DNA of 64,000 nt, taken from contig OX336358.1 in assembly GCA_946902875.1 (NCBI GenBank), positions 16,237,694 through 16,301,693 on the forward strand, written 5' to 3'. Within the stretch, counting starts at the first letter, position 1; each line of letters opens with the position of its first letter. The notes beneath the pieces are model-generated. The model was not told the origin of the DNA, made no database searches, and worked only from the letters and a program-made list of their open reading frames with translations. The translations under genes were made by a program, and so were the position numbers. The stretch is from Nematopogon swammerdamellus. Taxonomy: Eukaryota > Arthropoda > Insecta > Lepidoptera > Adelidae. This document shows positions 1-12,330 of the stretch, one piece after another.

Positions 1-714
1 TATGTATGTATGTATTTATTACCTTCCTGAAGAAGCCCGTGACGTAACAGGCGAAATGTTTGACTTAAACACCACAGTTAATAAGTACAAATTAAAAATG
101 AGTATTTTTATTAATGGCTGCCACCTCATACTCATTTAGTCAGGGTGTAGTGTTAGGAGTGAAATAAAAGACTATTAGGGTTTACAAACTACCACCCCCG
201 GAGCCCGCTTCCTGATGGCTTTTAAAAATGTTTGTTTAAACTGAACTCAATGAATCGCAACAGGACTATAAAGCGAGCGAGCGAGCGACCTAGTGAATTT
301 ATTTGGTCTTCAACGTGAAACATTTAATCTATTCAACATTTTGGAAGCGGGCTTCGTTTTAAATTAAATTTGGCTAAGTATTTTATTGCTATAACTTCAC
401 ATTAAATTTAAATTTATGTCTAAATCTAAATTAATTTTTCACTCTACAAAGGGTTTTCCCACTTGTATGTCAAGTTTTTTAATGTCTTATTTGTTGTTGA
501 GTGTGATGTGGGACCGGTACTTAAAAAGAATATCCCCTCTGAATCTCTCCCCGTGCATGTCGTAAAAAGTGACTAATGGATAAGGACATGGTGCTGTGCT
601 AAATGCTATGGTGCTAATGTTTCAGAGCTTTTCGTCTTCAAATATGGACCCCTTTCGAACCCTGATGTTACGAAACCCTACCCTGAAACACCCTGTGTAT
701 ATATATATATATAT
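1..714. other. AT-rich stretch without a recognised gene
   Basis: No open frame here resembles a known protein. There are short repeats such as GAGC units near 275-290 and an AT dinucleotide run near 697-716. The last part leads directly into an interspersed repeat that recurs at 4.2 kb. I see no promoter or RNA gene. Confidence 0.4.
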
Positions 715-1041
715 ATATTTTATGGAAACTGACACTGTTGGCTACTTCACCTACAACATCCGTGATGTCAGCCCATAACACCGGGTGAACTTGGTGCCAC
801 GTCAGTGCTTCCCTTCGGTCGTGCCGGCTACACTGAACTGGACGGAAAACACAAACTATTTACATAGCCGTTTCGACCGACCTTTCATTCAGTGCGGTGG
901 TACCAACCCGGGCGGGTTAAACCCTACCACCTAGTAATATAAGAAGGGAGTCATATCCCTTAATCGCCTTTTACGACATACACGGGGAGAGATGCAGTGG
1001 GGCTATTCTTTTAAAGTACCGGCCCCACACGGTACAACATT
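715..1041 (+). repeat. Interspersed repeat family A, copy 1
   Basis: About 320 bp that recurs almost unchanged at 4204-4521. Partial or inverted copies occur near 4905-5160, 7080-7305, 11600-11680, 21560-21790, 27025-27290, 35575-35680, 50400-50650, 51400-51560 and 57790-57880. It starts after a T-rich run and ends near 'ccggccccacacggtac'. It has no protein-coding capacity and I see no clear tRNA-type promoter, so SINE, MITE or the tail of a larger element all remain possible. Confidence 0.75.
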
Positions 1042-1691
1042 GTGTAGGTACAGCATGTACATTTAATCTAGATTAGGAAAGTACCAAATAAATGATATTA
1101 CCTACATTGTAAATTTGAGCGAAAACATAATTTAAATAAACAAATTATTAAACTAAACGTTACAATAAATAGTTCTCGTAAGATGAAAATTAGTAATTAA
1201 ATTATATTAAAAATATACCTTAGGCAAGCAACTAATAAATAAGCCAACATCAAACTACTGCATAGTATCATAATTATTCATATTCATAACCCTAAGAATA
1301 TTATATCATAATTATATTAGGTATCATTAAATTAATTAAAACAGTATACTAAATACTGTCAGGTAAACTAAACATAAGAATAATGAACAAAATTTAAATC
1401 ATTTACAAATTCCTTCAAAACCAGGTTTCAAATGTATTTATGTACATGTACAAACCATATTATTTCTCTATGGTACAAACACATGGGCTGCTTTACAGTT
1501 AAATTCAATATTATGAGGAATTTAAATTAAAAAGTTTATATACCTTACAATTACAGTACTTTACAGTAATTTACTTACGATTTCAGACAAACTATGTAAT
1601 TGAAATTTGTGTGTTATGGTTCCATACATTAAAAGGAAAAAAGAAAAACCTTATAAGATCCTCCCGTGTCCGTCTGTCTGTCAAATGTTTT
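1042..1691. other. AT-rich 3' flank of the MULE-type gene
   Basis: Roughly 650 bp of very AT-rich sequence downstream (on the minus strand) of the MULE-type coding region. It may hold its 3' UTR. I see no other gene and cannot place the poly(A) site among the many AATAAA-like strings. Confidence 0.4.
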
Positions 1692-4600
1692 TTATTCTGT
1701 ACTTGTATGTAAGTGATCATTGACATCATTATTAGAAATGAAAACATTTTGTGAAAGTGTATCGTTTATAATGTTTTTTTCAGAAGTGGTAGGTTTGGAA
1801 TGATGATGTCTGGTATATTTGCATTTTTTTTTGGTAGAGAAGTATTTCTGTTTATCTATTTTTTTATTGTGAGGTTCATTTTTAGAAAGACTTTGAGGAA
1901 AATGAGTATTTGGTGCATTGACAGGTATTGATATTATATTTACTGCTGCTTTCATGAGTTTTAACGCATGGGACAGAGAATCGATTGGATGTTTATTTGA
2001 ATGTAGTTTATTTAAAAAAAGTGCTGTCTGTTCTTCTAGTCTAGATATGTATTCTGCTTCTAAATTTATTTTGTTATTATTGCTGGCCAAATCGTTTACA
2101 AGGAGTGATATTTGTTCATCTTTGATTGCCTGTGTTTGAGTGTGTGTAGTGCGGAGTTGATATTTTAAACAAAGAAAGTGAATATGTGAACAGAGTATAG
2201 TTTTAATGGCATAGTTTTCACAAGAACATTTGAACGAATGGAAGCAAATATTACAGTCTCTACACTTAATTTGACAGCATTGATCAGTTTGATTCGATAT
2301 TATTGAGTAGTGGTTTGATTTATCCCTTAATGTAAATTTATTTTGATCGATTATGTCAACATGGTAATCTGATTCAGCGGCTTTAACATGCTCTTTATAA
2401 CATAAGGTACTATGTGTTGTGTTTTTACCTTTTGTTAATTTTGTGACCCTATCAACTGTTTTATCCCGGATAAATTTAAGGAGTGTGTTTAGTATTTTGT
2501 CCATACGTTTAATTTTTTTCCCATCTAAATAATGATATTTGATTACGCTGTGCATGTTTTCCAGATTCATGTTGGTATTTACTTCGCGATATAGTCTATG
2601 ACAATAAGCCCATTTTTCCGTGTTATGCGTGTAGTATTGTCTGATATATGAAGCCATATTGGTTTCATTTTGATCATCTAACATTTTTATAAAGTTAGCC
2701 AAGCCCGAGTTGAATTTTGCTGTGTCATTCTCTTTTTGCAAAACTTTTAAGGTGTGATATACCCGTGACCTATTTTCTTGATTTTTGACTTTGGAGAGAT
2801 TACGTTGCCAAGCCTGATCTACATGCCATGAACAGTAAAGATGATCTTTTACGGAACCCATAACTTCAACCCAAGCATTATAATACACTGTTGTTATATC
2901 TGTCATGAATGTCTTACATGTTATATTCCCTATATGTTCCCTGATTTTACTAAATAATATTTTATATACTTCCGTATCTTTCCTGTTACTGAACATGTGT
3001 GCTACCGGAAACCCTTCATTATACTCATCTTTTATTAAAACTGTTGTCATTTCAAAATCATACATATTCAGCCCATGTGTTCCATCCACACAAATAACAT
3101 TTGATCCAAATTTACTTATCATTTCTTTTTGTACTTTGGTCATTACAATCAAGCAAAAGTCCTCTTTTTTCAGAACTGTGTCTGCTGAGTTGTCCCCTTG
3201 ATGCTTGTGATATATAACGGGATTATCATCTAGCCCTTTACAATTTTCTATCAAAGCATTTACACTAGTGGCATCGTCTGCGTGCCGACATCCATCTATA
3301 ACATTTGTATGGTGTGCTTTAGCTATATTGTTAATGTCCCTTTTTGTTAAGAGGTCTCCCCTTCTTAATTCTACACCTATGTTGTCTCGCACAGCATCCA
3401 GGATCCTGAAAGTAAAATACTTACATAAACACCTGCATATGTATGCACAGGAGACTTTGTACTAAATAAATAAGGGTTAAAAATAGCAGTCACTACATGC
3501 AGCTGTCCACCTCTTCCAGCTCCTTCTCTTTCACACTGACCGCAAGAATATTACATGATGGTTTGAACAGGCTTTCCACTCTGAACCACTAAAGGGACCA
3601 ACTAGTTGTGCAGAATGGAACTCGATGAAGGCATTTATTCCAATCTAACCAACTAGTTGATCAGATATTTAATTTGGTAAAATTTAATTCCCAACAGATG
3701 ACCTGGATAAACGGGTACTCCGACAACCGAATCGATCAAGGCTTTCCACGTACCACGGTTCCCGGGTGGGGATTTAGAAAAAAAATCATGAACATGCCTC
3801 TGAATTTAGAATTAAAAACGTATTTAAGGCAAACAAAAAATTTGCTTTGCTAGATAGAAAAAAATCATGAACATGCCTCTGAGTTAAGTTATAAAAACGT
3901 ATTTAAGGCAAAAAAAATCACTTTGCTATATAGAAAAAATCTGTCAAGTGCGAGTTTTACTCGCGCACAGAGATTTCCGTATCTATCCGCTATCAATAAT
4001 ATCCGCCTATGTTTTGTCTTTCAACAATGCAATGTATAAAAGCCTGTGGCGCCATCTATTATTCAGTACCGTGACTAATCGATTTTTCGCAAGTTTGTTG
4101 TATGGGAGCCCCTTAATTTTTAACATTTTCTTTTTTTTATTATTTGTTGTTACATAGTAACATATATTCTGTGAAAATTTCAATGGGCTACCTTTTTTTT
4201 TTTTTTAATGGAAACTGACACGGTTGGCTACATCACCTACAACATCCGTGATGTCAGCCCATAACACCGGGTGAACTTGGTGCCACGTCAGTGCTTCCCT
4301 TCGGTCGTGCCGGCTACACTGAACTGGACGGAAAACACAAACTATTTACATAGCCGTTTCGACCGACCTTTCATTCAGTGCGGTGGTACCAACCCGGGCG
4401 GGTTAAACCCTACCACCTAGTAATATAAGAAGGGAGACATATCCCTTAGTCGCCTTTTACGACATACACGGGGAGAGATGCAGCGGGGCTATTCTTTTAA
4501 GGTACCGGCCCCACACGGTACAAACCTATTACGGTTCAAGCGATACAGCCCTCGGACAGACGGACGGACAGACGGACGGGGAAGGCTTAGTAATAGGCTT

Positions 4601-7600
4601 CCGTACGGGATACGGAAACCTAAAAATCATGGCTCTGAATTTAGATATAAAAACGTATTTAAGGCAAAAAAAAAATTTACTTTGCTAGATAGAAAAAAAT
4701 CATGAACATGCCTCTGAATTTAGTTATAAAAACGTATTTAAGGCTAAACAAAAAAATTATGATCCGATTCAATTGGTCAGATGGGAACAAATTTAAATTA
4801 ATAAAATATTCTTATCGGACCAACCAAAAAGTTGTTTCGTTGAGAAAGAAAAATAGTTGATCCGTTTCAGTTGGTCGGAGTGGAAAGCCTGGATTTAAAG
4901 TTTTGTGACAACAACATGTTGTTGTTGTTTTGGTTTGGGGTTGGCTCTAGGCCTGCAAACTAATCCCGCTTGGTTGGGGACCTTCGTGCAAAACCCCGCA
5001 GTCTCCAGCTACCCCAGCCAGCCTATGTCTTCCATGGAAGCCACAAGTCGACCGGGGTGTCTGCAGGCCGCTTATCCCTTAGTCGCCTTTTAAGAAATGC
5101 ACGGGGAGAGATGCAGTGGGACTATTCTTATTAAGTACCGACCCCACACAGTACTTCGTGACAACTACATATAATTAATTACACAAACCCCATCACCTAT
5201 ATTCCTGATAATCGAGGTAAGCAGAGCTACTACGTTGGGGTGCGATATTAAAGTAGAAATTACAGAACATAAATTATAAAATAAAAATTGACTTAAAAAA
5301 TTTAATAAAAAGTATGAAAAAATTTTTTTACTCCTAACTACCTTACCTACCCCGTGTATGTTCATACAACCATAGCTGGGCGCGTTATCGTTAATCCGTT
5401 ATTAACGAAGTTAACAATGTGCCTAACTTTTTAACGATAGCGTTAATGTGCAAAACTATTAACGGACTTAAGTTCCGTTAATAGTTTTTATTTCGTTAAC
5501 TTTAAGTCCGTTATCCGTTAATTCTATCTTGTATCTATCTCTACGTACGATAATTATCGTACGAAATTGGAACTCTGATCGTGTCCGTACATGTTCGTTC
5601 CTCGCCTCACTCAAACAATGTTGGCAACCAGAGGCGGACTAGCAGCCTTAGCCGCCCTAGGCCGTTTAGTACCAGCCGCCCCAATTCAATCTTTTCCCTT
5701 TCAAGTTTACAGCATAGATACAAATGTGAAGTTGTATGAAAATCAGTATTGCGTTCGGTTCAACCTGCCAAAATATATTAGGTATTTCTCGGCTTATTTT
5801 ACATATAGTAAAAGTATTTTTTACAAGTTTTACGGCAATATTGACCTTATAGTCATAGCAAAATTATTTTTTCCGCGTAAATAGTGCGTCATCACCTCCG
5901 CCGCGCTCACCACTCCCGCACGTCGCACGCACTTGCTCCGGCCGGCACCCTTTCTATTCTGTACCTGCGCTCACTGCTTCCAGCAGCAGGTACAGATTGG
6001 CCGCCCCTAATATCTGGCCGCCCTAGGCCCGGGCCTAGTCGGCCTATATGGAAAGTCCGCCTCTGTTGGCAACACTGGACGCCACTCCCACTCCACTCCC
6101 GCATTTTATTTATATATAATCTGTGACTCGCAGCCGACAAGAAAAACGCGGAGTGCGGTTGTCTATTATATTATAAACATAAATAAAGCTAGCCTAGCCA
6201 ATGTAACCATCTTTGTTGTGTTGCGTGTTTAAATGATTAACTAAGTAAATGGCAATACAGTGCCTGATTAATAGAGTTACTCTTAAAATAAAATAAAATC
6301 TCATGAATTATGAAAGTTTAATAATCAATTCGATATATACGATTAACGCTGACGAATTAACGAACTTTCATTAACTTCCGTTACATTAGCGTTGAACTAA
6401 CGCTCTGGTGATTAACGAAGTTAAGTTTTTGAGTAACGGAAGTAGGATTAACGGAGTTAAATTTCTAATTAACGGTGCCCACCTTTGCATACAACTTTCC
6501 TATTTTGAAGTCGCTGCAGAGTACCGAAAAAGCAGGTAGAAGCAAAAAAGGAAGGTTATATGAACATACACTGACTGGTTAGGTACTTAGGAGTAGGAAA
6601 AAAAATATTTCACACTTTTTATTGCGTTTTTAAGTACATTTTTATTTTTATAAATAATAATTTTATTTCTGGTTTTTTAGTTGGCGTCGTGGTAAGATGT
6701 ACCAAGATGCTATCATATGACATACCATACCTAATCACAAGCCACCCGACAATATTGCTTTGAAAAAAAATTATAAGTTAGATCTACTGGACCAGTAAAA
6801 TGTTAACAGTTGATACCACAGTGATAGGAGTGATAGCAGTTACAGTGAAAGGAACATTCAGTATGGCAAGGTGAGAGGTGGCCAGGTTGTCGCTCTTTAG
6901 CACAGGATCTTGTTGTTACCTCCTTAAATCGCCTCATAAGATTGTCAGCCTCGGTAGCTCAGTGGTGCGGTCGGTCGACTGTTGTTAAACACACCTGAGC
7001 GCGGTCAGTACTTGGATGGGTGACCGCTCGACCGTGGTTCGGATTCCAAGTAAAACTGTAGGTACCTTCTCTTCTTACCTTCCTAGGTGGTAGGGCTTAT
7101 CCCGCCCGGTTTGGTACCACCGCACTGAATGAAACGTCGGTCGAAACAGCGATGTATATAGTTCGTGTTTTCTGTCCAGTTCATTATGGCCGACATGAAA
7201 TGAAGGGAAGCACTGACATGGCACCTAGTCCACCCGGTGTTGTGGACTGACATCACGAATGTTGTAGGTAATTTAGGCAATCGTGTCAGGTTCCATAAAA
7301 AATAACTAAGTATATAAAGGAAGGTGTGGATCTAAGCTTGCGATGGCTTCACCGAACATATCCGGGCCCATCGGCAGTAGAGGAGGGTATTAATCGAGGT
7401 CGTGACTAGCGAGTGGCCACTCTTATTCCCCGCGCATGCTTCACGTTTCTGCTCGCATCAAGCCCTCGTCAGCTAGTCTGCGTTGACTAGGACGCGGGGA
7501 AACCCCAGTCCCGCTCTCGACCTCCCTCTCTCTAGCTATCCATATTCTGTAGGATGCTTCCAGTGACTTTTTCGAAGCTCTCTCCATATATGAGCTTAGC

Positions 7601-8910
7601 GTCGATCTTGGCAGCCCTAGATTCTTGAAGAGACTGTAGAGCGACTTCGCTATTATAGTAGGAGGCTATTATATTACAGATCAGAGGTGGCACATTATAC
7701 CACTCTAGCGCCTTTAATAGTAACTCATGGCGCACCGAACCGAAGGTGTTTTCAAAGTCTAACCACGTGGCAGTTATTTGTCTCTCATTCTTCTTTGCAT
7801 CTCTAAGACATTCAGTCAGCAAAGAATTATGTTCGAGGCACCCTGCAACTCTTGGGAGAAATCCTTTCTGGTACTTCTTCGGTAAGTAGTCGTTGGTATA
7901 CATGTGTTTGAGTAGTCTGGCCTGTATAATGGAGAATATTTTCGAAATTGTGTTCGTAAGGGTGATAGGTCTAATATCCTTGGAATCAGTAACTTCTTTC
8001 TTTTTAGGTAGAAGAACAAACACGGCTTTACCTAGACAGTCTGGCACTTCTCTGTTCGTCCAAATTCTTTTGTAGATGTTCAACATGTGTTTCCGCACTG
8101 ATGGACATTTTTTGTATATGATGTATGGTATGCCATCGGGCCCCGGGGCGGAACTATTTGGTTTCCTTTTTATGTGGCATTCCAGCTCTTCCATCGTCGG
8201 TGAATCAGCATCAAATGCTAGAGCAGGTTCTTTGGGTTGTGGAGCTGGTGGATCCCTGTAAGTTATATCTGCCTCCGGGGCGGTATATGTGGATTTAAAG
8301 TAGTTGAACATCTCGTCCGTACTTAGCCTAATTATACCCTGCTCTTCCTTAAACACTTTTTTGGCGAAACAAAAGGGGTTCTTCTCGAAAGCTGTTATAT
8401 TCTGAGCCTTTCGAAACTCGTTGCTAGCAACCATAATTTGCTCAGATACTTTCTGGATGAGTTATAAGATAGATCTCATCGCTCTGGCTAATTGGTGGCA
8501 TAGATTTCTGTCTCCTGAGGCTTTAGCCTTCCTTAGCAATGAAAATTAAATAAATACTAATAAATTAAATAATAATAATAATTAAATAACAATGAAAATT
8601 AAACGTAAGAAAGAACTCCCTCTTTGGTCTGGCAAGTTGGAGCATTCTTCTTTGACCTGTAGTACACACCTGTTACTGGAAACACCTTGTACCAATTTAG
8701 CAGCAACATTCATTTTCTCTTCTCGTGATATTCGTAAGTGTTGTATGTCCATCTGATGACCATAATGAGTTTTGTAGTATGTTATGTTGTAGGTGTCGTC
8801 TATCAAATTGTGGGTTACAAATATTTGGCTTGTACAGGAGGTGTTAATCTTCGATGGACCTTGGCTTTTTTGTTGTCTCTGCCTGTTGCTTTCTGCACAC
8901 ACAGATTTAC
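1692..8910 (-). CDS. MULE transposase-derived protein with SWIM zinc finger (two exons seen, 5' end unknown)
   Basis: Exons at 8670-8910 and 1692-3405 join in phase 2 (donor AG|GTGTGT at 8669, acceptor CAG|G at 3405) and give a continuous frame of about 650 codons. The upstream exon carries a conserved-looking N-terminal stretch (THNLIDDTYNITYYKTHYGH). The downstream exon has the MULE/DDE-like core: Asp in ICVDGTHG, Asp in FMTDITT, then YCSWHVDQAW and a later NLENMHSVIKYHY containing a Glu. It ends with a SWIM-type CxC...CxH motif (CSC...CSH) and a basic Asn/Lys/His-rich tail. The family moves DNA by cut and paste, but I see no flanking terminal inverted repeats. An intact long ORF with a real intron fits either a recent Mutator-like element or a domesticated gene. 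The 5.3-kb intron is packed with other transposons. The first coding exon was not found; the frame simply opens at the 8910 acceptor in phase 1. Confidence 0.75.
3410..4203. other. Repeat-derived intron sequence
   Basis: Intronic to the MULE-type gene. It contains a short motif ('aaaaaatcatgaacatgcc' and neighbours) repeated near 3780, 3865 and again at 4620-4740. At 3935-4200 there is a fragment of a widespread insect repeat ('tctgtgaaaatttcaa'), whose 3' part, with a GACAGACGG-type run, appears at 4520-4600. No gene is visible. Confidence 0.45.
4204..4521 (+). repeat. Interspersed repeat family A, copy 2
   Basis: Near-identical to 715-1041 in the same orientation. It has been inserted into another repeat: sequence ending 'gggctacc' at 4192 resumes as 'acctattacggttcaagc' near 4524, the same order that is uninterrupted at about 49460-49490. 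This nested arrangement shows the family A copy arrived after the other repeat. Confidence 0.7.
5385..6485. repeat. TTAACG-rich inverted-repeat element
   Basis: Both ends are built from degenerate TTAACG/CGTTAA motifs in opposite orientation: the left end runs 5390-5525 and the right end 6355-6475. The outermost bases ('tgggcgcgttatcgttaa' against the complement of the right end) form imperfect inverted repeats. No transposase frame is present. It is interrupted by a younger hAT MITE at 5629-6065. Confidence 0.5.
5629..6065. mobile_element. hAT-type non-autonomous element, copy 1
   Basis: The 437-bp element begins CAGAGGCGGACT and ends with the complement AGTCCGCCTCTG. It is flanked by a perfect 8-bp target site duplication, TTGGCAAC at 5621-5628 and 6066-6073. 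CAGNGGCGG termini and 8-bp duplications are hallmarks of hAT transposons. No transposase is encoded; the small open frames inside are incidental. A second copy lies inverted at 11796-12235. Confidence 0.9.
6486..6944. other. AT-rich intron sequence, nothing recognised
   Basis: Lies within the long intron of the MULE-type gene. I see no coding frame, RNA gene or clear repeat boundary. Confidence 0.35.
6945..7060 (+). repeat. 5S rRNA-derived repeat fragment
   Basis: The stretch around 7003-7030 reads 'ggtcagtacttggatggg' followed by TGACCGC, very close to the box C / internal control region of 5S rRNA genes. It is preceded by 'gctcagtggtgcggtcgg'. Only the 3' half resembles 5S rRNA, so this is better read as a 5S-derived SINE head or pseudogene than as a functional 5S gene. 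Confidence 0.55.
7080..7305 (-). repeat. Interspersed repeat family A, diverged minus copy
   Basis: On the minus strand it matches the middle of the family A repeat (tgtcagcccataacaccgg-like, then the CCGGCTACACTGAACTGG-like part), with substitutions. Older than the copies at 715 and 4204. Confidence 0.55.
7532..8434 (-). pseudogene. R2/NeSL-like non-LTR reverse transcriptase fragment
   Basis: An open frame of 300 codons, starting ATG at 8434 and stopping TAG at 7532. It contains the fingers and early palm of a reverse transcriptase: SSAPGPDGIPY, then FVLLPKKKEVTDSKDIRPIT, then motif A-like ATWLDFENTFGSVRHELL. The style of the EHN...LRDAKKNERQ...LDFENTFGSV segment resembles R2/NeSL-type site-specific elements more than Jockey or CR1. 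It stops before motif C (the x-DD box), so it is catalytically incomplete. It sits in the intron of the MULE-type gene. Clade assignment is uncertain. Confidence 0.7.
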
Positions 8911-8954
8911 CTAAAAAAAATTCAAATAAATTAAACATTGGTTAGATTTTTTTG

Positions 8955-9065
8955 GAAAGTCTTTATCATCACAATGTATACAAAGCTGGATGTAGGCATC
9001 TCCCAGGACGTCACCACACACGCTCCACCGCTCTCCTCGTCCAGCCACGCATAGAAACCTTTTTC
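8955..9065 (-). repeat. RTE-like 3' end fragment
   Basis: Read on the minus strand, 'tggctggacgaggagagc' and the following 'gcctacatccagc' match the tail motif that recurs at 36235-36345 and 61560-61665. These look like the C-terminal coding tip of RTE-type retrotransposons. The open frame over 8931-9191 is therefore not an exon of the MULE-type gene. Confidence 0.55.
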
Positions 9066-9854
9066 AGGTTGTGCGTCCCTTGGGCCAAGGGATGACCGAA
9101 GATTAAAATAAATCCGTAAACAAATCCAGCTCATCACCTTGGCAGTGGCGCGTTTAGAATAAAACTCCAGGGGATACTGAATTCCATCCAATGTGTGAAT
9201 CCCAAATGTGAATGTCTGACATATCCAATCTCTATTTAGTTATATCATTTTAACATTATGCAGTATGTGTACACTTACCTGAACGAGAACAATTTAAATA
9301 TATTTTTTCAGCGCTCTCAGTTCTTTGCACACCACATCTGCGGACATATTGTGCTTTATTATTTTCTTCAGTTACAGCCAGCCAGGATGTGTATTCTGAA
9401 AATACACATTAAATATGAAAAAATGGGGTCTATTGGTTACCAAGACAGCAGCTCAGCATTCCTATGGGTTGAGTTGTGTACTCTGTTTATACAATACCAG
9501 ATTGAGAGTTAAAATCACTCAATTTAACTGTATATAGGTTTACAAACTTGGGTAGGTATTAAGGAAAAACCGTTTAAAAATATATTCTAACATACCTATA
9601 ATATGTTAAACATACACACATAACTAAAAAAATACAATTCTTATAACAAATATAAAAATATTATAACAGGTTACACCAAAATGTCTCTATCTACGTACAA
9701 TTCAATATTTTGTTGTGTATCTGAATGCAACTCATTGTCCTGTTGTAACTACTACATCAGCATTTTGTTAATTCTTTACTTTTTTTCGTTTTATTTCTTG
9801 GTTTTTTTGTGGCGGGTATTTATTTATTTATTTGTCTATACTTTAACTTCCTTC

Positions 9855-10600
9855 ATTCCAAGGCACGTCGCTTAAATTAAGCGAACACCTCGGGGTCCTC
9901 GGAGTCGAACTGTCGCACGACCTGAACTTTCGTCGCCATATCGAGGGGAAGGCCAAGCTGGCTTCAAAAAAGCTGGGCGTACTCAATAAGGTGCGACGGT
10001 ACTTCACGCCGGACCAAAAGCTGCTTTTGTATAAATCGCAGATCAGGTCCTGCTTGGAGTACCTACTGCTCGCACCTGTGGGATGGCTCTGCCAAATACC
10101 AGCTTGCGCCTTTAGACTCGATCCAGCGTCGAGCCGTGCGACTAGTGGGGGACCCCAAAGTGTCCCGCGATCTAGAACCACTGCAACACCGTAGGGATGT
10201 CGGCTCCCTAAGTATGTTCTATCGCTTATTCCATGGGGAGTGCTCGGATGAGCTGTTTAACGCAATCGCGCCTTCCCCTTTCCACCTCCGCACCACACGC
10301 ACTGGGCAGGGATTGCATCCCTATACGCTGGACTTACCGTCGATGCGTACTAATAGATTCTGCAGATCTTTTCTTTACAGAACCGGTAAACTCTGGAACG
10401 CTCTTCCTGCTCATATATTTCCCCCCAAGTACAGTCTCGGGTCCTTCAAGAGGGGCGTGAATGGGCACCTGTCAGGCCGGCATGGCATTCGCAACTCTCG
10501 CATACGACCGAATGTCCATGGGCATCGTTAGACACCTTATGGGTGGATCGGCGCCATATGTCGCGCTATCAATAAAAAAAAAGTACAATAAATGGTATCA
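9855..10600 (+). pseudogene. CR1/Jockey-like retrotransposon, 5'-truncated copy 1
   Basis: Encodes the C-terminal part of the RT ORF: SEHLGVLGVELSHDLNFRRH, then KAKLASKKLGVLNKVRRYF and LYKSQIRSCLEY. A frameshift follows near 10065, after which RDVGSLSMFYRLFHGECSDEL continues. The 3' end has the family's shared 'atgtccatgggcatcgtt' and 'AATAAAAAAAA' tail. The same family occurs at 25079, 33790, 41030, 45395 (minus) and 53830 (minus). It is dead because it is truncated and frameshifted. Confidence 0.85.
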
Positions 10601-10977
10601 TTAATAGAAATTAATAAGCCCATATAAATATTTATATAAATATTGTTCAATCCATGCAAAATGTGAATACCTAATACTTTTCTAGACAGACAAGAGTATC
10701 TAGACTTTGAACTAAAAATAAATTTATAGAAGTATTTTTAAATAATAAATAGTAATTTTTCAAAGGAAGTTACTTCCAATCAACTTTTGCACTCTAAATA
10801 CATGGCATATTATTATTAGTTCTGTATAAGCTATTACCAATATTTTAAAATCCAGAGAACCTTATGGATCAAAGGTGGATCAAGAATACCAGTTGGATCA
10901 AACCCATGACCTCAAACATAAGAGGTGCATGCTCTATGCAATATGTATATGTATGTAGGAAAATAAGATAATCCCAA

Positions 10978-12330
10978 CAGGGGCGGTCTGGGGCCTACCC
11001 GGAAACTCGTACGTAGGGCCCTCACCCCTCACCGTCCAAAATTTTTTAATTAGTATCCCTGCATTCGGTGATGTATGCCAAATCTTCATGGATTTGAGTT
11101 TACTATACAGTAAGTAATTATATGTTACAAGCTGTGCCCGCGGCTCCGCCCGCTCTCATATTTCACTTCACTGCTAACCTCATAAGCTATTTAGCGTGAT
11201 AGTAAGTAGCCTATAGTTGATGGGAAGAATCAAGCTATCCGTAGAATTTTGTTTTATTAAAATCGGTTCAGTGGTTCTCGAGTTATAAGCGGACTGACAG
11301 ACAGACACTCAGACAGAAAGCAGACGTTGGATTTTATTATAGGTAAGGATGTACAGTGATCGGCTTAGGTAGTGCTATTCCCGGGATTTGGTGACCGTTA
11401 GCATAATATGGATATTCCTTAATGTAAGTTAGGTAAGTAAGGTGGACTAGCCACCTTAGGTTTTGTATCTGTAAACAAATGTGGTTGATTTTCAATATCT
11501 GCAAATAAATATTGCTGTGTTTTGAATATTTGTTTTGTTCTTATCTTGATTATTTAAACATCTTCATATTTCACAAATTATTATAATAAAAAAGGATTAT
11601 TTTATGGAATCTGACACGGTTGGCTGCACCTACAACATCCGTGATGTCAGCCCATAACACCGGGTGAACTAGGTGCCCCGAATCCCGGGATCATCAATCC
11701 CGGAATCCTGGGAGATGTCCATATAAACATCATCATTCATGTTCATTGACCACGAATAGCACTACCTACGCCGATGACTGGTTATGTATGATGATCAGAG
11801 GCGGACTTTCCATATAGGCCGACTAGGCCCGGGCCTAGGGCGGGCAGATATTAGGGGCGGCCAATCTGTACCTGCTGCTGGAAGCAGTGAGCGCAGGTAC
11901 AGAATAGAAAGGGTGCCGGCCGGAGCAAGTGCGTGCGACGTGCGGGAGTGGTGAGCGCGGCGGAGGTGATGACGCACTATTTACGCAGAAAAAATAATTT
12001 TGCTATGACTATAAGGTCAATATTGCCGTAAAACTTGTAAAAAATACTTTTACTATATGTAAAATAAGCCGAGAAATACCTAATATATTTTTGGCAGGTT
12101 GAACCGAACGCAATACTGATTTTCATACAACTCACATTTGTATCTATGCTGTAAACTTGAAAGGGGCGGCTGCATTGAATTGGGGCGGCTGGTACTAAAC
12201 GGCCTAGGGCGGCTAAGGCTGCTAGTCCGCCTCTGATGATGATATTAATGGACTTTAGCAAGCCGGGGCGTTGCGGCCCTGGGCCCCGGCCAGGAATTCC
12301 CGGGTTCGCCGTAGGTCCAGACCGCCGCTG
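10978..12330. mobile_element. hAT-type element with a nested hAT MITE
   Basis: The termini are CAGGGGCGGTCTGG on the left and the imperfect complement CCAGACCGCCGCTG on the right. The flanks AATCCCAA (10970-10977) and AATACCAA (12331-12338) form an 8-bp target duplication with one mismatch. Without the nested element (11796-12235) it is about 0.9 kb and has no transposase. It also carries, at about 11130-11345, a common insect repeat ('ctgtgcccgcggctccgc' to a GACAGACAG run). Confidence 0.7.
11796..12235. mobile_element. hAT-type non-autonomous element, copy 2
   Basis: A 440-bp element with CAGAGGCGGACT / AGTCCGCCTCTG termini and a perfect 8-bp target duplication ATGATGAT (11788-11795 and 12236-12243). 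It is the inverted counterpart of 5629-6065, with high identity along the whole length. It is inserted inside the 10978-12330 hAT element. Confidence 0.9.

Noticed and set aside
6945..7060. Functional 5S rRNA gene
   Set aside because: Only the 3' half resembles 5S rRNA and the rest does not.
8931..9191. Open frame considered as an upstream exon of the MULE-type gene
   Set aside because: Its core is the RTE-like tail motif found again at 36.2 and 61.6 kb, and no matching donor was seen.
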